Positions 12,785-25,377 are shown, counted from the first letter of the stretch. The stretch is DNA of 64,000 bases from Ceratothoa steindachneri (GCA_963969495.1 OZ018321.1:129116120-129180119), one strand, 5' to 3'. Translations and numbers: made by a program. Notes: generated by a model not told the origin, from the sequence alone.

Positions 12785-13671
12785 GGCAAAACAGAGGAAG
12801 GGGGATGGCTGTTTGTGTGGGTGTTAGGACAAGTTATGACAAGTCAGGACCTGCAGCCGCACGCGCCTGCCTCGTCTATTTAAGAAGCAGTAGCTGATCG
12901 CAGATAGTGAGTCACAAATTTTTCAACAATGGAGAAGGTTAAGCACCGCACAATGATCAAACTTTTGACCAAGGAAGGCAAGAATGGAAAAGAGACCCAT
13001 GAACGCATGGTTGCAGTGTACACCGACACCACCCCTTCCTATGCAACCATCGCTCGCTGGAATAGGGAGTTCCACCATGGTCGTGAGTCCCTTGAAGATG
13101 ACCCCCCTCCAGGACGCTCGTCAGACGTGACCAACGAGGACAATGTGGCCCGTGTGGAGAGGATGGATCCTCGAAAATCGACGGGTGAAGGTCTAAGAAA
13201 TCGAGCGAGAACTTGGAATATCACATGGACGTGTTATCAACATCACCCACGACAATTTGGCCATGACCAAGATCTCAACCCGCTATGATCCCCCCATGAT
13301 CCACTTCAATGTCGTCAAAGTCCACAAGGACAAAGTTGCACAAGCTGCCCTGCGCGAGTGCGGATTCGAGGAGCTCAACCATACCCCCCTACAATCCAGA
13401 TCTGGCCCCTAGCGATTGCTTTTTATTCCGCCAGCTCAAGGCTGCACTGCGTGGACGCCGGTTTGGGGACGATGAAGATGTCCAGCTCGCCGTCCAGGAG
13501 TGGATTGAACAGCAGTTGGGAGATTTGTGGTTGTCGGGAATTCGAAGCCTCAGGGACAAGTGACACAAGTGCATTGAAGTCGAGGGTAGTTATTTTGAAA
13601 AATAATAAAACACTTTTCCTCATATCTCGTTTCCTTATATCCGAATTGCAAAACTTATCGACCGCCCCTCG
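12751..13671 (+). mobile_element. Short mariner, copy 1, inserted in gypsy B
   Basis: The ends are inverted repeats: CGAGAGGTGGTCAATAAGTT at 12751 and, in reverse from 13671, CGAGGGGCGGTCGATAAGTT. Both are flanked by TA (12749-12750 and 13672-13673), the mariner target duplication. Inside is a transposase start at 12929 with the N-terminal helix-turn-helix region (SYATIARWNREF near 13039) and the end of the catalytic domain with APSD near 13412 in another frame. The middle of the catalytic domain is missing, with the same junction as copy 2 at 38252-39184. It cannot encode an active enzyme. Gypsy B resumes directly after the right TA. Confidence 0.93.
12929..13563 (+). pseudogene. Internally deleted mariner transposase (copy 1)
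   Basis: The start is at 12929 (MEKVKHRTMIKLLTKEG). The N-terminal DNA-binding half runs to about 13270, with a frame change near 13170. At about 13290-13320 the sequence passes from the linker region directly into VVKVHK, which in full-length relatives lies just after the second catalytic aspartate. The third aspartate survives in DLAPSD near 13400-13425. So the first two catalytic aspartates and the residues around them are absent. C-terminal text continues to about 13600. The loss is shared with the copy at 38415-39005, so it predates both insertions. Confidence 0.85.
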
Positions 13672-14946
13672 TATGTGGCTTTATACACTCCCGCACCTGC
13701 TAAATCCTCCCCATTTTCGCCGAACTCAGTGACGCACACATTTGAGAAAGGTAGTGCTCCACCCACATTCGCGTGGCTGAGACCTCTTTCAATGGAGAAG
13801 CTGAAGGTTGCCAAAGCAACTTGTGATACACGAATGAAGGAGGGAGTCGTGCGTCCGTCAAAATCACCATGGCTGTCACCGTTTCACATGGTACCGAAAG
13901 ATTTGCCCGGTGAGTACGGGGTGGTCGGCGAATTACGAGGGCTCAATGCGATCACAAAGCCCACAGCCCGACAGATATCCATTGCCGCAAATTCAAATTG
14001 TGGCAAACCACCCCCAGGGTAAAAGGATTTTTTACGGTTCGATCTGGTTCGGGCTTACCATCAAATCCCTATGAACCTGGCAAACAGACAACACTGCGGT
14101 GATAACGCCGTTTGGAATATGGGAGTACGTGAAACTTCAATTCGGTCCCCGGAATGCAAGTTGCACATCCCAACAACAGATGGATAACCTCTCTCGAGGA
14201 TTGGGGTTCGTTTATTTATATATAGACGACATCCTGATTTTTTCGGACAATATGGACGACCACTTGAGGCATTTAAAATCAAGCCTTCAAAATTCTGGTC
14301 GAAAATGGTCTGAAGATATCCTGTGTGAAATGCGAGCTGGCATAGGAGTCATTGATGTTTTAGGGCATCAGATTTCGGTGGAAGGAATTTTCCCACTGGC
14401 CAAGAAAATGAACAAAATTAGAGACATGCGCTTATCAAAGAAATACAAGGAACTACGGCGATATTTGGGCATGTTGAGATACTACTGAAGGATGATTCCT
14501 AATTATGCCGCAATTGCAGCCCCGTTAACAGAGTTTGCACGCATGCAACCTAGGGCTCGTGAGCTCGATTGCGACGATGTGGCACGAGGCGCATTTGAGG
14601 ATACTAAATTGGCTTTAATCAACTCCGCCAAACTCTATCACCCGCTGCCCAATGATTCGCCATGCCAGCTATTGACGGATTGCTCCCAATACACGGCAGG
14701 TGCTGCCCTTTACCAAATGATAAACAGATCGCCACGACCGGTGGCATTCTTTTCAAGCAAATTAAGCGGGCAAAAGCAAGCATACTCCACTGACGACAGA
14801 GACCTCATAGCAGCGTATCTTGCTGTTATCCATTTAAGACAAAATATTGAAGGTCACCATGTTACCTTGTACACAGACTGCAAGCCATTAGTTTCGGCTT
14901 TTTCTTCGCCATTAAGTACAAAAACGGACAGGCAACCACGCCATTG
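13672..14946 (+). pseudogene. Gypsy B reverse transcriptase and RNase H remnant
   Basis: The RT copies element RNA into DNA and the RNase H removes the RNA strand. The N-terminal RT is at 13675-14022: APPTFAWLRPLSMEKLKVAK, SPWLSPFHMVPK and LRGLNAITKP are typical of the fingers region. DLVRAYHQIPM (14041-14073) covers the first catalytic aspartate. After a frame change, ITPFGIWEYVKLQFG begins near 14102. The active site YIDD is at 14219-14230 (LYIDDILIFSDN). The thumb has RYLGMLRYY near 14460 and a stop at 14486. RNase H at 14492-14943 shows LLTDCS, YSTDDRDLIAAYLAV and LYTDCKPL. It ends in a premature stop. Frameshifts make it inactive. Confidence 0.87.
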
Positions 14947-15059
14947 AACGGCGATTTTGAAATACATAGGCGATATCACCTAAGTCTGTAGTCAGGTCAA
15001 AGTAGGCGCTGATTGCCCATCGACCAACGTCAATTCTGTCTAAATTGACTAATATGACC

Positions 15060-16238
15060 TCCGAGATTTGGCTGCAGAGGAGCATGATGACAAGAGGATA
15101 AAAAAAGTTCCGTTCGCAATCAAAATCCTTTCTTATCCTGGTGAAACTCAAGTATGGTGGGAAGTAATATCAAGATATCCACGCCCATTTGTCCGTATAG
15201 CGTGCAAGAGGACCATTTTTGGACAATTGCATAATTTTTTACCTCCTGGATCAAGGCATCACTTCGTCTTATCAAATTCCGATATTTCTGGCCCAAAAAA
15301 GGACCGTGATATTCGCTCCTGGATAAGGGAGTGAATTCTATGTCAATCTTCTAATATCAGTCGCCAAACGACCTCCCTGACCCTGCCCATTCGAAACAGT
15401 GCATATTGATATAGTTGGATCACTTCCCCCATGTACACTGCCTTGACAATCCTACTCGTGTCACAATCGGTAGCTACTTTCAGGCATCGACCGAGCTACA
15501 AGATGGATCGAGTTGTTACAGATTCTGGACATAAGTGCTGCAACGGTCGAGTTGGCTGTCCTAGACGGTGGACTTTCAGTTTAGAGTCCCGCTTTACGTA
15601 GTGACCGAGAGAGGCACGTAATTTGAATCCGAGCTATTCAAGGAACTGTCTGCCCTCGTTGGTTTTCATCGTCTCCGCCCCACGGCTTACCGCCCATCTA
15701 AGAACGGGATTGCAGAAAGGGCACACAGGACTTTGAAGTGCTTCCTAATTGCTCGTCAGTATGGCTCGCTGATGGTCCTTCTAATTATCCTTTTGGGCGT
15801 TTGTTCCCGGCCTAATGACTCAGGATTTTGGCCTTTCAAGGCAGTCACGGGAACTACACTTTTGTGCCCGAGACCCTTAGTTTCGTCGTCGTCATTGAAT
15901 AACGTTTCAAAGGTTATTAAATAATGAGTCTCAAACATGGCAGAGGTTGATTTAACACAGGCCGCCCTGGAGCCTTGTACTTGGTGCCAAAGCCTTTCGT
16001 ACTCAAAGATCTTCGTGAGGCGACACATATGTGGGTCCGAATAAACTGCGTTCGCAAACCACGGGAAGTGCCATATGCTGGACTTTTCCCGGTGATCAAG
16101 GGCGACGGCAAGGTTTACAAATTGGAATTCCCTGATGGCAAGTGGGACACTGTCTCAGTGGACAGGTTAAAACCTGATGGGCTTCCTCCCTACTATAGCG
16201 ATAACGTGCCGAGTAATCAGCGAGGCCCCAAGACATAG
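15060..16238 (+). pseudogene. Gypsy B integrase remnant with GPY-like C-terminus
   Basis: The integrase inserts the cDNA. A degenerate zinc-binding region lies at 15220-15350 (LHNFLPPGSRHHF, DIRSWI). The core begins near 15390 with VHIDIVGSLPP. Later core text is in changing frames: RATRWIELLQ near 15500, and a NGIAERAHRTL-like stretch near 15705. The C-terminus at 15975-16238 is one clean ORF of 87 codons: THMWVRINCVRKPREVPYAG then GDGKVYKLEFPDG and VSVDRLKP. This is the GPY/F-type module that follows the core in many gypsy integrases. Multiple stops lie between 15340 and 15970. Confidence 0.82.
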
Positions 16239-16537
16239 GCAGAGAACAGAAAGCGGACCGGTTGCACTTCACCTCTTGAAGTGCATGAGGCATAAGTCAA
16301 TGATGCTAAATGAAGCCGATTAGACAGCTCTACAGGGTCCGGAGACATTAACGGCAAAACAAACGGCTTCACGCGCTCCAGAATAGGAGTCATGTTTGCC
16401 AGAAACTCGCCATTCCTATATTTTTGAAATCTATTGTAGTGGTTATAGTGGAAAAATAAGAGGCTTAAATATAAAGACGCCTCATTACTCTATAGCTTTC
16501 ATGCGTGTCGATACTATGTTTATATGTACTGTGTCTT

Positions 16538-18007
16538 TGTGATAGAACGGGTAGAGCAGCATTAGTTTCAACTCCTATCACATATTATTTTATAACCACG
16601 ATGCTCCCACGTGCATCTTCGCGTCGAAGCTTGGCGACTTATCACAGCCAGCGGATGTCAATGTTTAAACAAGGAGGTTATCGTCCCCCCATTCGCCCCC
16701 ATACGCCGACCTCGCCAGACTGAGTTAGGCTTATGGGCAGATAAGGCAAGGTTTCCAGTCTCGGCTGTGCATTCCCTCGAAGTACTGACTCCATTGTCCC
16801 CCACGCCAAGGGAGTGTCTTGACTATTTAGATGGAAACTTTACCACTAAGATCAGATTGGAGATCCAGATTTTCGTCGCGAAACATCACCACGACCCTCT
16901 CTCCCTTTTTGCGCCAAGGGACCTCGACCTCGAGATTCACCATCACTTATCCAGAAGGAGGACAATATCCCTTGAGTGCCAAAGATTCGAGCCTTTCGTG
17001 ACGCCAAGTCCTTAAGGCTTCCCCCTCATTGTTCAGAAAGAGAACAACGTAGAACAGCCATTGTTCTTTTGAGTCCTTCGCCAAGAAACGGGTTTCCCCC
17101 CCCCCCCCCCCATTGTTGTTCAGAGGAGAACAACGTAGAACAGCCATTGTTCTTTTGAGCCCTTCGCCAAGAAACGGTTCTCACCCTTCCCCCTTGTTGT
17201 TAAGAGGAGAACAACATTAGAACAGCCATTGTTCTTGAGCCCGTAGACAAGAGACGGTTCTCACCCCCCCCCCTGTTGTTCAGAGGAGAACAGCGTAGAA
17301 CAGCCATTGTTCTTTTGAATCCGTTCGCCAAGAAACTGTTCTCACCCTTCCCCTTTGTTGTTCAGGGAGAACAACATTAGAACAGCCATTGTTCTTGAGC
17401 CCGTAGACAAGAGACGGTTCTCACCCCCTCCTTTTGTTCAGAAGAGAACAACGTAGAACAGCCATTGTTCTTCAAGCCGTTCGTCGAGAAACGGTTCTCA
17501 TTCCCTAGACGCCACGTCAGAATCATCTTATTCCCCCCCTTCGGCTAGAACTCGCCAGCGGACCGAAAATTCCTTCACGTCGCCTTCCACTGCACCACTC
17601 GTATAAAGTTACGTAAGCCAAACGTCACCTTTGAGTACTTAACCCTTTTGTCAATTCTATCCTGTTCTTTAAATGGTTTAGCGAACCATCCCATCTCTTT
17701 AACTCTATATTTGTTTTACCTTTTTAAATCCTTTAATCCTCGGATTAGCCCGAGCCCCCACGACCCTTTCCGTTCTCTGTTTATGTCAATATTTTCCGTC
17801 TTGTGTTTGTTGATAGTTATTATTAATAAAACTCTATTTTATTAATGATAGCAATATTATTATCCTTGAGCTCAGTTCCACTTCTTAAGCATATCGAAGA
17901 TACATAATATCGGCCCACCAGACATTAACGCACTCTAAAGATAATTAAAGAAGTTCCCTCAACGAATAGTGATATATGGTATATCGTCGGGAGTCCATTC
18001 TACGACA
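16538..18007 (+). mobile_element. Solo LTR of a gypsy-type retrotransposon, with 5-bp target duplication
   Basis: This 1470-bp unit starts TGTGATAGAACG and ends ATTCTACGACA. It is flanked on both sides by GTCTT (16533-16537 and 18008-18012), the 5-bp duplication expected of an LTR insertion. A full-length relative lies in the opposite orientation at 61762-63226. With no internal sequence between two LTRs, this is a solo LTR left by recombination. It contains a G/C-rich tandem array (17030-17510) and AATAAAACTC near 17826, a plausible polyadenylation signal. The long ORFs inside (for example 16611-17015) are not conserved as protein and I do not call them genes. Confidence 0.9.
17030..17510 (+). 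repeat. Six-copy tandem array of an 80-bp unit inside the LTR
   Basis: Units start near 17033, 17120, 17201, 17280, 17363 and 17439. Each contains AACAGCCATTGTTCTT, a GAGAACAAC segment and a run of C of varying length. AACAGCCATTGTT holds the near-palindrome AACA...TGTT, so each unit could form a small hairpin. Confidence 0.92.
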
Positions 18008-18317
18008 GTCTTAATTATAAATTTTTATAGCAATAGAAAAGAGGATGAGATTCAATTGTAACATAAAATATATATATTGTGTATTATATGGCAAAACATG
18101 CCATAATGAATAAGGCAGATTTGTTGAGTACAGATGTATATGCTTACGAATACCAATGCCTTTTATGAGTGTTGAAATGCTGTTAAATAATAGTTCTGCC
18201 TGATGTAGGTACTTATCATGTATCTATCTATGTATTTATAATGCATTATTTATCAGTAACTTAATAACTGGCTGGGGAATCTCTGTGGGGCTCATGTTGT
18301 CCTTTAGGTATAACTGT

Positions 18318-19280
<963 letters not shown>

Positions 19281-20633
19281 GTGGAAAAGATACTTTGAGG
19301 TGATTTCTTGGCTACGACGATTGTTCTATGGTCTTCAGAAACTGCCTGGTGTTGGAGGATGAGCTCCACCATTTTCCACCAGCTAATGGGATTTTGTGAG
19401 TCGAATAACGGTAGCTGAACCATAGAAGGAGTGGGAGGCGAATGCTGAAGACTGCTTGCGTGGGGGGTGAAGGTGGTTCAATACGTCATTTTTGTTGCTG
19501 GGGAGGATGTTTGCGTAGTTGTTCCTGTGCTCTATGTTAGGGCTCCGTTATAACGCATTTATAGAAAAATAAAGATGTGTGTGTGTGCGTGTGTGTGTGT
19601 GTGTGTGTGCATATATGCACAAATCCAATTCACGCGCTTGAACGTAAAAATTTGAAAATAAATCATTGAAAATTGGTCACTCCTTGTCTTTATTACTGTA
19701 TATTATAAGTAATTTTATGAAATTACTAAGGGATCACTTAAGGATGTTGAGGTAAACTTAGGATAGAAAATGAGCACGTTTTGAAAAGTTACTCGTGAAA
19801 ATGAAGTCCACGCGAGGAAAAAATGGGACTGACTGAGGCAACGGAATGCGACCTCCAAAAATATAACACACGTGACGGTGGAAATTAATTTATTATTACG
19901 AAGGAATGAATGGATGGGAGATAATTAAACTATTTTGGGCACCACTTAGAGGGTTGTAAGTTTCTTATTGCCTCGATATTGTAGATAACTCTGATCACAA
20001 TAAACCTAAAACCTATATTTCGTCTATATTTCGTTATTCAAGGGGATGAAGTTAACTGCTAACGTGAAATCTAAATACCAGCAGAAGAAATTTCCTTAGG
20101 CCTAAATCTCGGTGACATCTTGGGAATACGTTTATTAAAGACAAAGAGTTACGGAATAAACAGTTATGATTGAAAAGTGAAATTATACAGTGACAGTTAT
20201 GATTGGATTGAATTACTCGTGTGAATTAAATTTGCATGAGTTAATGAGAATGGATTCACAATTGCTAAATATGGTTTGGTAATTAGAGTATACAACATAT
20301 GATGATTGATAAATAGATATTAAATAGTAATTGGCTAATTTGGTAATTTGATTGGTAATTATTACTTGGTTAGATAGATTATTAAATAGATTATTGGTGT
20401 GATAAATAGATTATAATGGAGTTGGGAAGGTCTGTAAATGATAAAAGAATCTCGCATTAATTCAAGATTCTTTTGGGACATATTTAGCTAAATATTATAA
20501 TTCCAATATTTATAGACCTGATTCCGATGAGCCAAGCAAAGTGAATGAACCTCATGGGTTTGATTTTAAGATGCTTGGAAGATCGGCGTACCAATCACAC
20601 GGTTTAAGTCATGGTTACCAACCCTCCTTAAAT
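19281..20633. other. AT-rich sequence, no recognised gene
   Basis: A (GT)n microsatellite lies near 19575-19611. The stretch from 19320 to 20060 contains GGGCACCACTTAGAGGGTTG at 19938 and could be an old LTR, but no pair or ends were found. Confidence 0.4.
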
Positions 20634-20651
20634 AAATATATATATAATATA

Positions 20652-20697
<46 letters not shown>
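20634..20697. repeat. (AT)n microsatellite
   Basis: TATA-type dinucleotides with a short AATATAATATAC interruption at the start. Confidence 0.95.
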
Positions 20698-20699
<2 letters not shown>

Positions 20700-21369
20700 T
20701 TAGAAGTAAATATTTACACTTGTAGAGGTATAGACCACTACAGTACTCAGAGTTTTGAAAGAGACTAGACCAATGACAAAGTTCTCTTTACGAGATTTGT
20801 TTAGTTTCTGAAGATAAACAAGTAAAAGTTAAGAATACGATTTCACCTATAGTTTTAACTCTAAAAGCGATAAGAAGCTCAATCTTTGCAGTCCTCTCAC
20901 TATATGACATCAAAAGTTTTGGAAGAAACCATTGAAGGTAGTACGCCAGAATTTAAGAAGATCAACTTTTGTGAGTTATGATTGGATGAGGCTCCCATCC
21001 GTCCTTTTCGACGAATGAGCTCTTAAAATTTAAAGGAAAATAAACTCATCGGGCATTAAAAAGGTAATCTGTTGCGACTGCCAATGCTGAACCTGAGCAC
21101 CATAGAGATTTAACCTTCCATTAACATACTACGAAAAAGAAACCATTCTTGCCGCAGTAAAGTTCGTATATACTGGCAGTTATTCCTGCCCCTTAACACG
21201 AGTAGTGAAACTTCAAACAGCGCCCTTTTTGCCTTTATACATAAGTCTTGGTACTCTCATCACGTAAGCTTATTTCTTAGTAGTTTTCAGGACTAGAAAA
21301 CAAATCTCAAGATTAGTTTAATTTGGAAAACCTTAGTCTACCTTAATTCGCAGTAGATGATTATTGAAT
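20698..21369. other. No recognised gene
   Basis: AT-rich, without ORFs that resemble any family I know. It ends at the left edge of dispersed repeat copy B. Confidence 0.4.
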
Positions 21370-21481
21370 TGCTGATCAATTGCTATTATAGCTAGCCAAG
21401 AATATCTTTTCTCAAGTGATCTAACAGGGCGCTACTCATATTTTCTCACATATAGTATTATTCTAACTAATTTATAAAATA
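21370..21481. repeat. Dispersed repeat copy B, left part
   Basis: It aligns with 2715-2805: CAAGAATATCTTTTCTCAAG, CAGGGCGCTACTCA, TTCTAACTAATTTATAAAAT. The match stops at 21481, where the Helitron begins, and picks up again at 25378. Confidence 0.7.
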
Positions 21482-21729
21482 TTAGTAGAACTACCCGGCG
21501 TTGCCCTGTTCAAAATTATTGAAGTGATTCTTAACTTAGTTTCTAAGTGATATATTCCCAAAATATAAATATCTCATAAAAATTAACAAACATCTATGAT
21601 AACAGAAATTAAGATAACAAAGCATATTTTTAAGTATTAAACTTTTACAAAATGATGTCTCTGTATGTAATATTCTTATCTTTTTGAGTGTGTGCATAAA
21701 TGTAAAGATTTCTTTTGCTTCTAACTCTG

Positions 21730-23700
21730 GAGCATCCAAGTTACAGTTAACCGTGTAAAAAACAAGAATCTTCTAAGTTTAATTCAGCCACTGACAGTGT
21801 TTGACCTTGTGATATGTTTATTGACATTGCAAAGCTAATTTGCCTGTAACAGTCTCTTAAAATTAAGGAGAAAATGTGTAGGGATCAAGGAAATTCTTAG
21901 TATATAGATATCTTCACCTCTCCCACATCTAGAAAGAATTATTTCTTTATAACATGAGGCAACATTCTTTTCACTATAAATCTTGTGGCGTTAAAGAGTT
22001 TTTGAGGATCAAGATTTCGTAGTGGCATTATTGGAGAGAGAATTTTCAGATCTAGTCCATGTGATGGTAATAAAAACAAACTAACTTTTCTTATTGCAAC
22101 GTGAGTTTTTTCATGCATATATCTTGGACTTCCAATAAAGTTTGATGGACGAATAACTAATCGACCAATTTCACCTATGAAAGCATCAATGTTAATGCTA
22201 TCTCGCAGTGGATATATAATAATGCTCTTAAATCCGGTTGATGAGACTTGATATATGCTAATATTTCTCCCTTCATCTTGGCATACATATCTACAACAAA
22301 CTAGAGGAAAAGGTTTCTATGTCTCTGAATTTTATTTAAATAATTTTATATGTTCATAAGAGGAAAGCATAAAAGTCTATGTATGAAAAAGCCTTATTGG
22401 AATTTATTCCAAATTGAGGGATTCCAAAATGATACCGATCTTCACCATTGACAAATAGCAGGGGTATTATAAATAACCATATGAACGATGAGTCTCACAT
22501 AATCTTTATAGCTTATTATCACGAACTTGAAGACCAAAATCATGTTTTCCAAACTCTTTTCCCTTGATTATTGCAGCTACCTCATTGCATTGAGGTGTAT
22601 TGAAACGTCAAGAATGCTCACTTTAGGACATTTTGTCAGCATTTATAATAATCTTATATTCAGCGGATGGTGATGATTCTATAGACCAAATTTAGAGCTT
22701 TTCACATAACTGTTCCCTTCTTGAAGCAGGATCTTTCAACATTTTCGTTGTATAATTTTTAGTAACTCTTATTGTATCAACTCTCTTTTGAGCCTGTTTA
22801 ATTAAATCAGGCACAAAATATAGTTGAAGAAATTGAGACTCTTCATTTTATAGTGCCAATAAAGATCAGATACTCTGATACACCTGCTCTTGGACCTTAA
22901 ATGTAAGCATGAATCCTCCCTCATAAATAACCTTAGCAACAAAAGAGGTTATCTGAAATGAATTATTATAGTGTTGAATGATTTAGAGAATGACCTTTGA
23001 ATCATTAGTAGCACCAGTGAAAAGTTTTCTCAGTGGTTTTGGAGGATCTTGTAGAAGCTTTAACTTGACCTAACAACCTGTGCAGCACATACCAATATGA
23101 TAATTTTACATTTTTTTGCGCCACAGTAGGTACAAACTTTGTCATTGCAACAATCTATACTTTTGAATGAGATGCATAATCACTCATTGGATCATAATTC
23201 ATACTCTCCTAGTGCCATTGGAAATAGTGTCCGTTGCGTTATTGGAAAACTCTTGACCTGTCACGAGAAAGAATTTCACACATTTTCGCTTGGGTTTCAT
23301 TTTGTCTTTCCTGCTGATTTATTGCTCTCATCTCTTCCAACTCGTAAGATCTCCATACTTTAGATTCATTTTATCTCCCTAATTGAATTCTTACCATTGT
23401 CTGTTCCAGTCTGTGAGATCTTTTCCTTTCAGTTTTCTTATGTCTTTTTCGTTGATTTCTAACCCTCATCTGTTCCAACCTGTGAGCTCTTCGAAACTCA
23501 GGCTCATTTTGTCTGTGTCATCCTATTTTTATCCTTGTTTATTCAAGCTCTTACTCTATCTACTCTTGACTTTGATTTTGTCTTATCTGTTCAATCCTGC
23601 TTTTGTTACCGAAGAGCCTCAACTGCCTTTGTTCTCCTGTTTTGACCAATCTCTGCCTCTCTTTCGCAATGGCAGCACAAAATCTAATCTAGGTAAATGC
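21730..23700 (-). pseudogene. Helitron Rep/helicase protein, central part missing
   Basis: Reading the minus strand from 23700: a charged segment with repeated RLEQ and RRAHRLEQ at 23480-23350; NYDPMSDYASHSK near 23200; CTYCGAKKCK near 23130; then LLQDPPKPLRKLFTGATNDS (23070-23010); SFVAKVIYEGGFMLTFKVQ near 22930-22880; TPQCNEVAAIIKG near 22600; THRSYGYL near 22500; DRYHFGIPQF near 22440; and GRLVIRPSNFIGSPRYMHE (22170-22110). All match the N-terminal part of Helitron proteins in order. The text then jumps to SPIMPLRNLDPQKLFN (22045-21995) and FAMSINISQGQTLSV (21830-21785), which are near the helicase C-terminus. The Rep catalytic HUH/tyrosine region and most helicase motifs are therefore deleted. 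Many stops are present. Confidence 0.85.
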
Positions 23701-23910
23701 CTATCCCTTCGTTAAAGGTTGATCAAGATCAGTCCCGTAGATTTGATTTGCATAAGGAACATAATTTTACTACATACATACTCCATTTTTAACCTCTAGG
23801 GGGTTGTCGTAGAATTTCTCACAGTCTGGTCCAATAATTATTCTAGTCCTTGATCTGGACACACCGCTTTTGTTTAAGTCGAGGGTATTGACCCTATGAC
23901 TCAATCTACG

Positions 23911-24118
<208 letters not shown>

Positions 24119-25084
24119 TAGGCTTTAATTCCTACTGAACGTGCGAAAGCTGGTTAGAGGCGGGCTGTGCCGTAGCCAGGATTCTCACTATAAAAGTCCC
24201 ACTTGTTACTGAGGGGGAGGTTTGTGTTTGTTAAATTCTAAGAGTGCATGATACAGGTTAAATAAATTTGCCGAAGGGATTCTTAATTAAACTCTTGCCA
24301 AGGGTGCGTCAAAAAGGGGGAGCCACAGGTAAACACGCTAACAAAAATAAACTTTACTTTACACACAAATAATAAGTAGTAGCAATAGTTAAATGGGCAT
24401 TTAGGTAAATAAAGATTAAATATTGAACACTGACGTTAAGCGTCTAGATTTATAATGACTTAATTGAAGTATCAATCACTGTTTATTAATTGGGTAATTT
24501 AAGAATAGTAGGACACTGGGTTACAGATTACGATTAATTGTGATGCATTGAAGAGACGACTACTCAGGTCCAGACGGGGTGGTTCTGGTGGCGTTAACAC
24601 GAGTTCTCGGGGAGAGGGGGGATGAGACGACGGGTTCGGGGCTGCTGACTGCAGTTCCGGTTAGTTAACTCCTAACTGGATGTGACACTAACAAATAGTA
24701 ACTTCCAGTAACTATTTAGATGTTCCTTTTTCTTTCTCAAGTTACGTTGAGCAACAGAGCTTATTCTTCTAGTCACAGACTCTGTGGGGCGGGATTTGCC
24801 TCAGGAACACTTTGAGACAGCGACCAAGTTAACTCAGTGGCGCGTTGGCAGTCGATACGTTATGGCAACGACTCTCGTTCAACGTGAGGGTTACGCGAGT
24901 AGGTTTGGGCCACTGCTCTAGAGGGATGAACGGCGTTGTCATTTATACCACGGACTGTGTGAAATCGAGAAATAGATTCCATTCACGACAATTTGCTTAT
25001 CGCCGCGCCTTTTGAACAATCTCCATGGTATCATAAAGAAGGCAAATAGAATTTAGGCTTCTCTGTGAGATAGGCCTTTTTTGT

Positions 25085-25310
25085 CAGGACTGACAATTTT
25101 ATTATTCGAAAGAGAATGTAAAACAACATAACGGTTTAAAATTTCTTTAGAATCGGCTGAATAGTTATGATGTTAGACGCCAAAAAAACATAATTCCTAT
25201 GCTAACCTTGGGAGGACCTTGTTAATTATACCATTCGGAAGAGAATATAAAACAAAATAAGAGCTTCAAATTTCGTTAAGATCGACCAAATAGTTACAAT
25301 GTTATTACAT
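25085..25310. repeat. Diverged tandem duplication near the Helitron 5' end
   Basis: Two blocks starting near 25098 and 25228 share TATTCG-AAGAGAAT-TAAAACAA-ATAA, AAATTTC-TTA-GATCG and ATAGTTA. Period is about 130 bp. Such blocks are common at transposon ends, but no function is implied. Confidence 0.55.
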
Positions 25311-25377
25311 AAAAAATCGCAAAGCGGGGACCGACCGACCGAAATAGTAAGTAGACTCGCACGCCACTAAAAATCTC

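Larger units (their letters stand above)
11340..16460 (+). mobile_element. Ty3/gypsy retrotransposon remnant B
   Basis: Gag, protease, RT, RNase H and integrase follow each other in the usual Ty3/gypsy order on the plus strand. A likely primer-binding site, TGGTGACCCCC, precedes gag at 11332. The element is broken by stops and frame changes throughout and by a 921-bp mariner at 12751-13671. A closing basic stretch near 16345-16385 resembles the end of gypsy polyproteins. LTRs were not found, although the adjacent 16538-18007 LTR belongs to another family. Confidence 0.85.

Noticed and set aside
16611..17015. 134-codon ORF shared in part with 62908-63225 as a possible gene
   Set aside because: The two lie in equivalent LTR regions; similarity is at DNA level, with frame breaks, so the LTR explains it.
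17030..17510. Regularly spaced repeats that might suggest a CRISPR array
   Set aside because: The units are adjacent variants of an 80-bp tandem repeat inside a eukaryotic LTR, without constant repeats and unique spacers and without cas genes.
17905..18007. First reading of the LTR as ending at ACATAATA near 17904, with a leader after it
   Set aside because: The matching GTCTT flanks and the CA at 18007 place the end there, and the relative at 61762 ends at the same place.
23383..23715. 110-codon plus-strand ORF with hydrophobic stretches
   Set aside because: It is the reverse strand of the charged N-terminal part of the Helitron protein.
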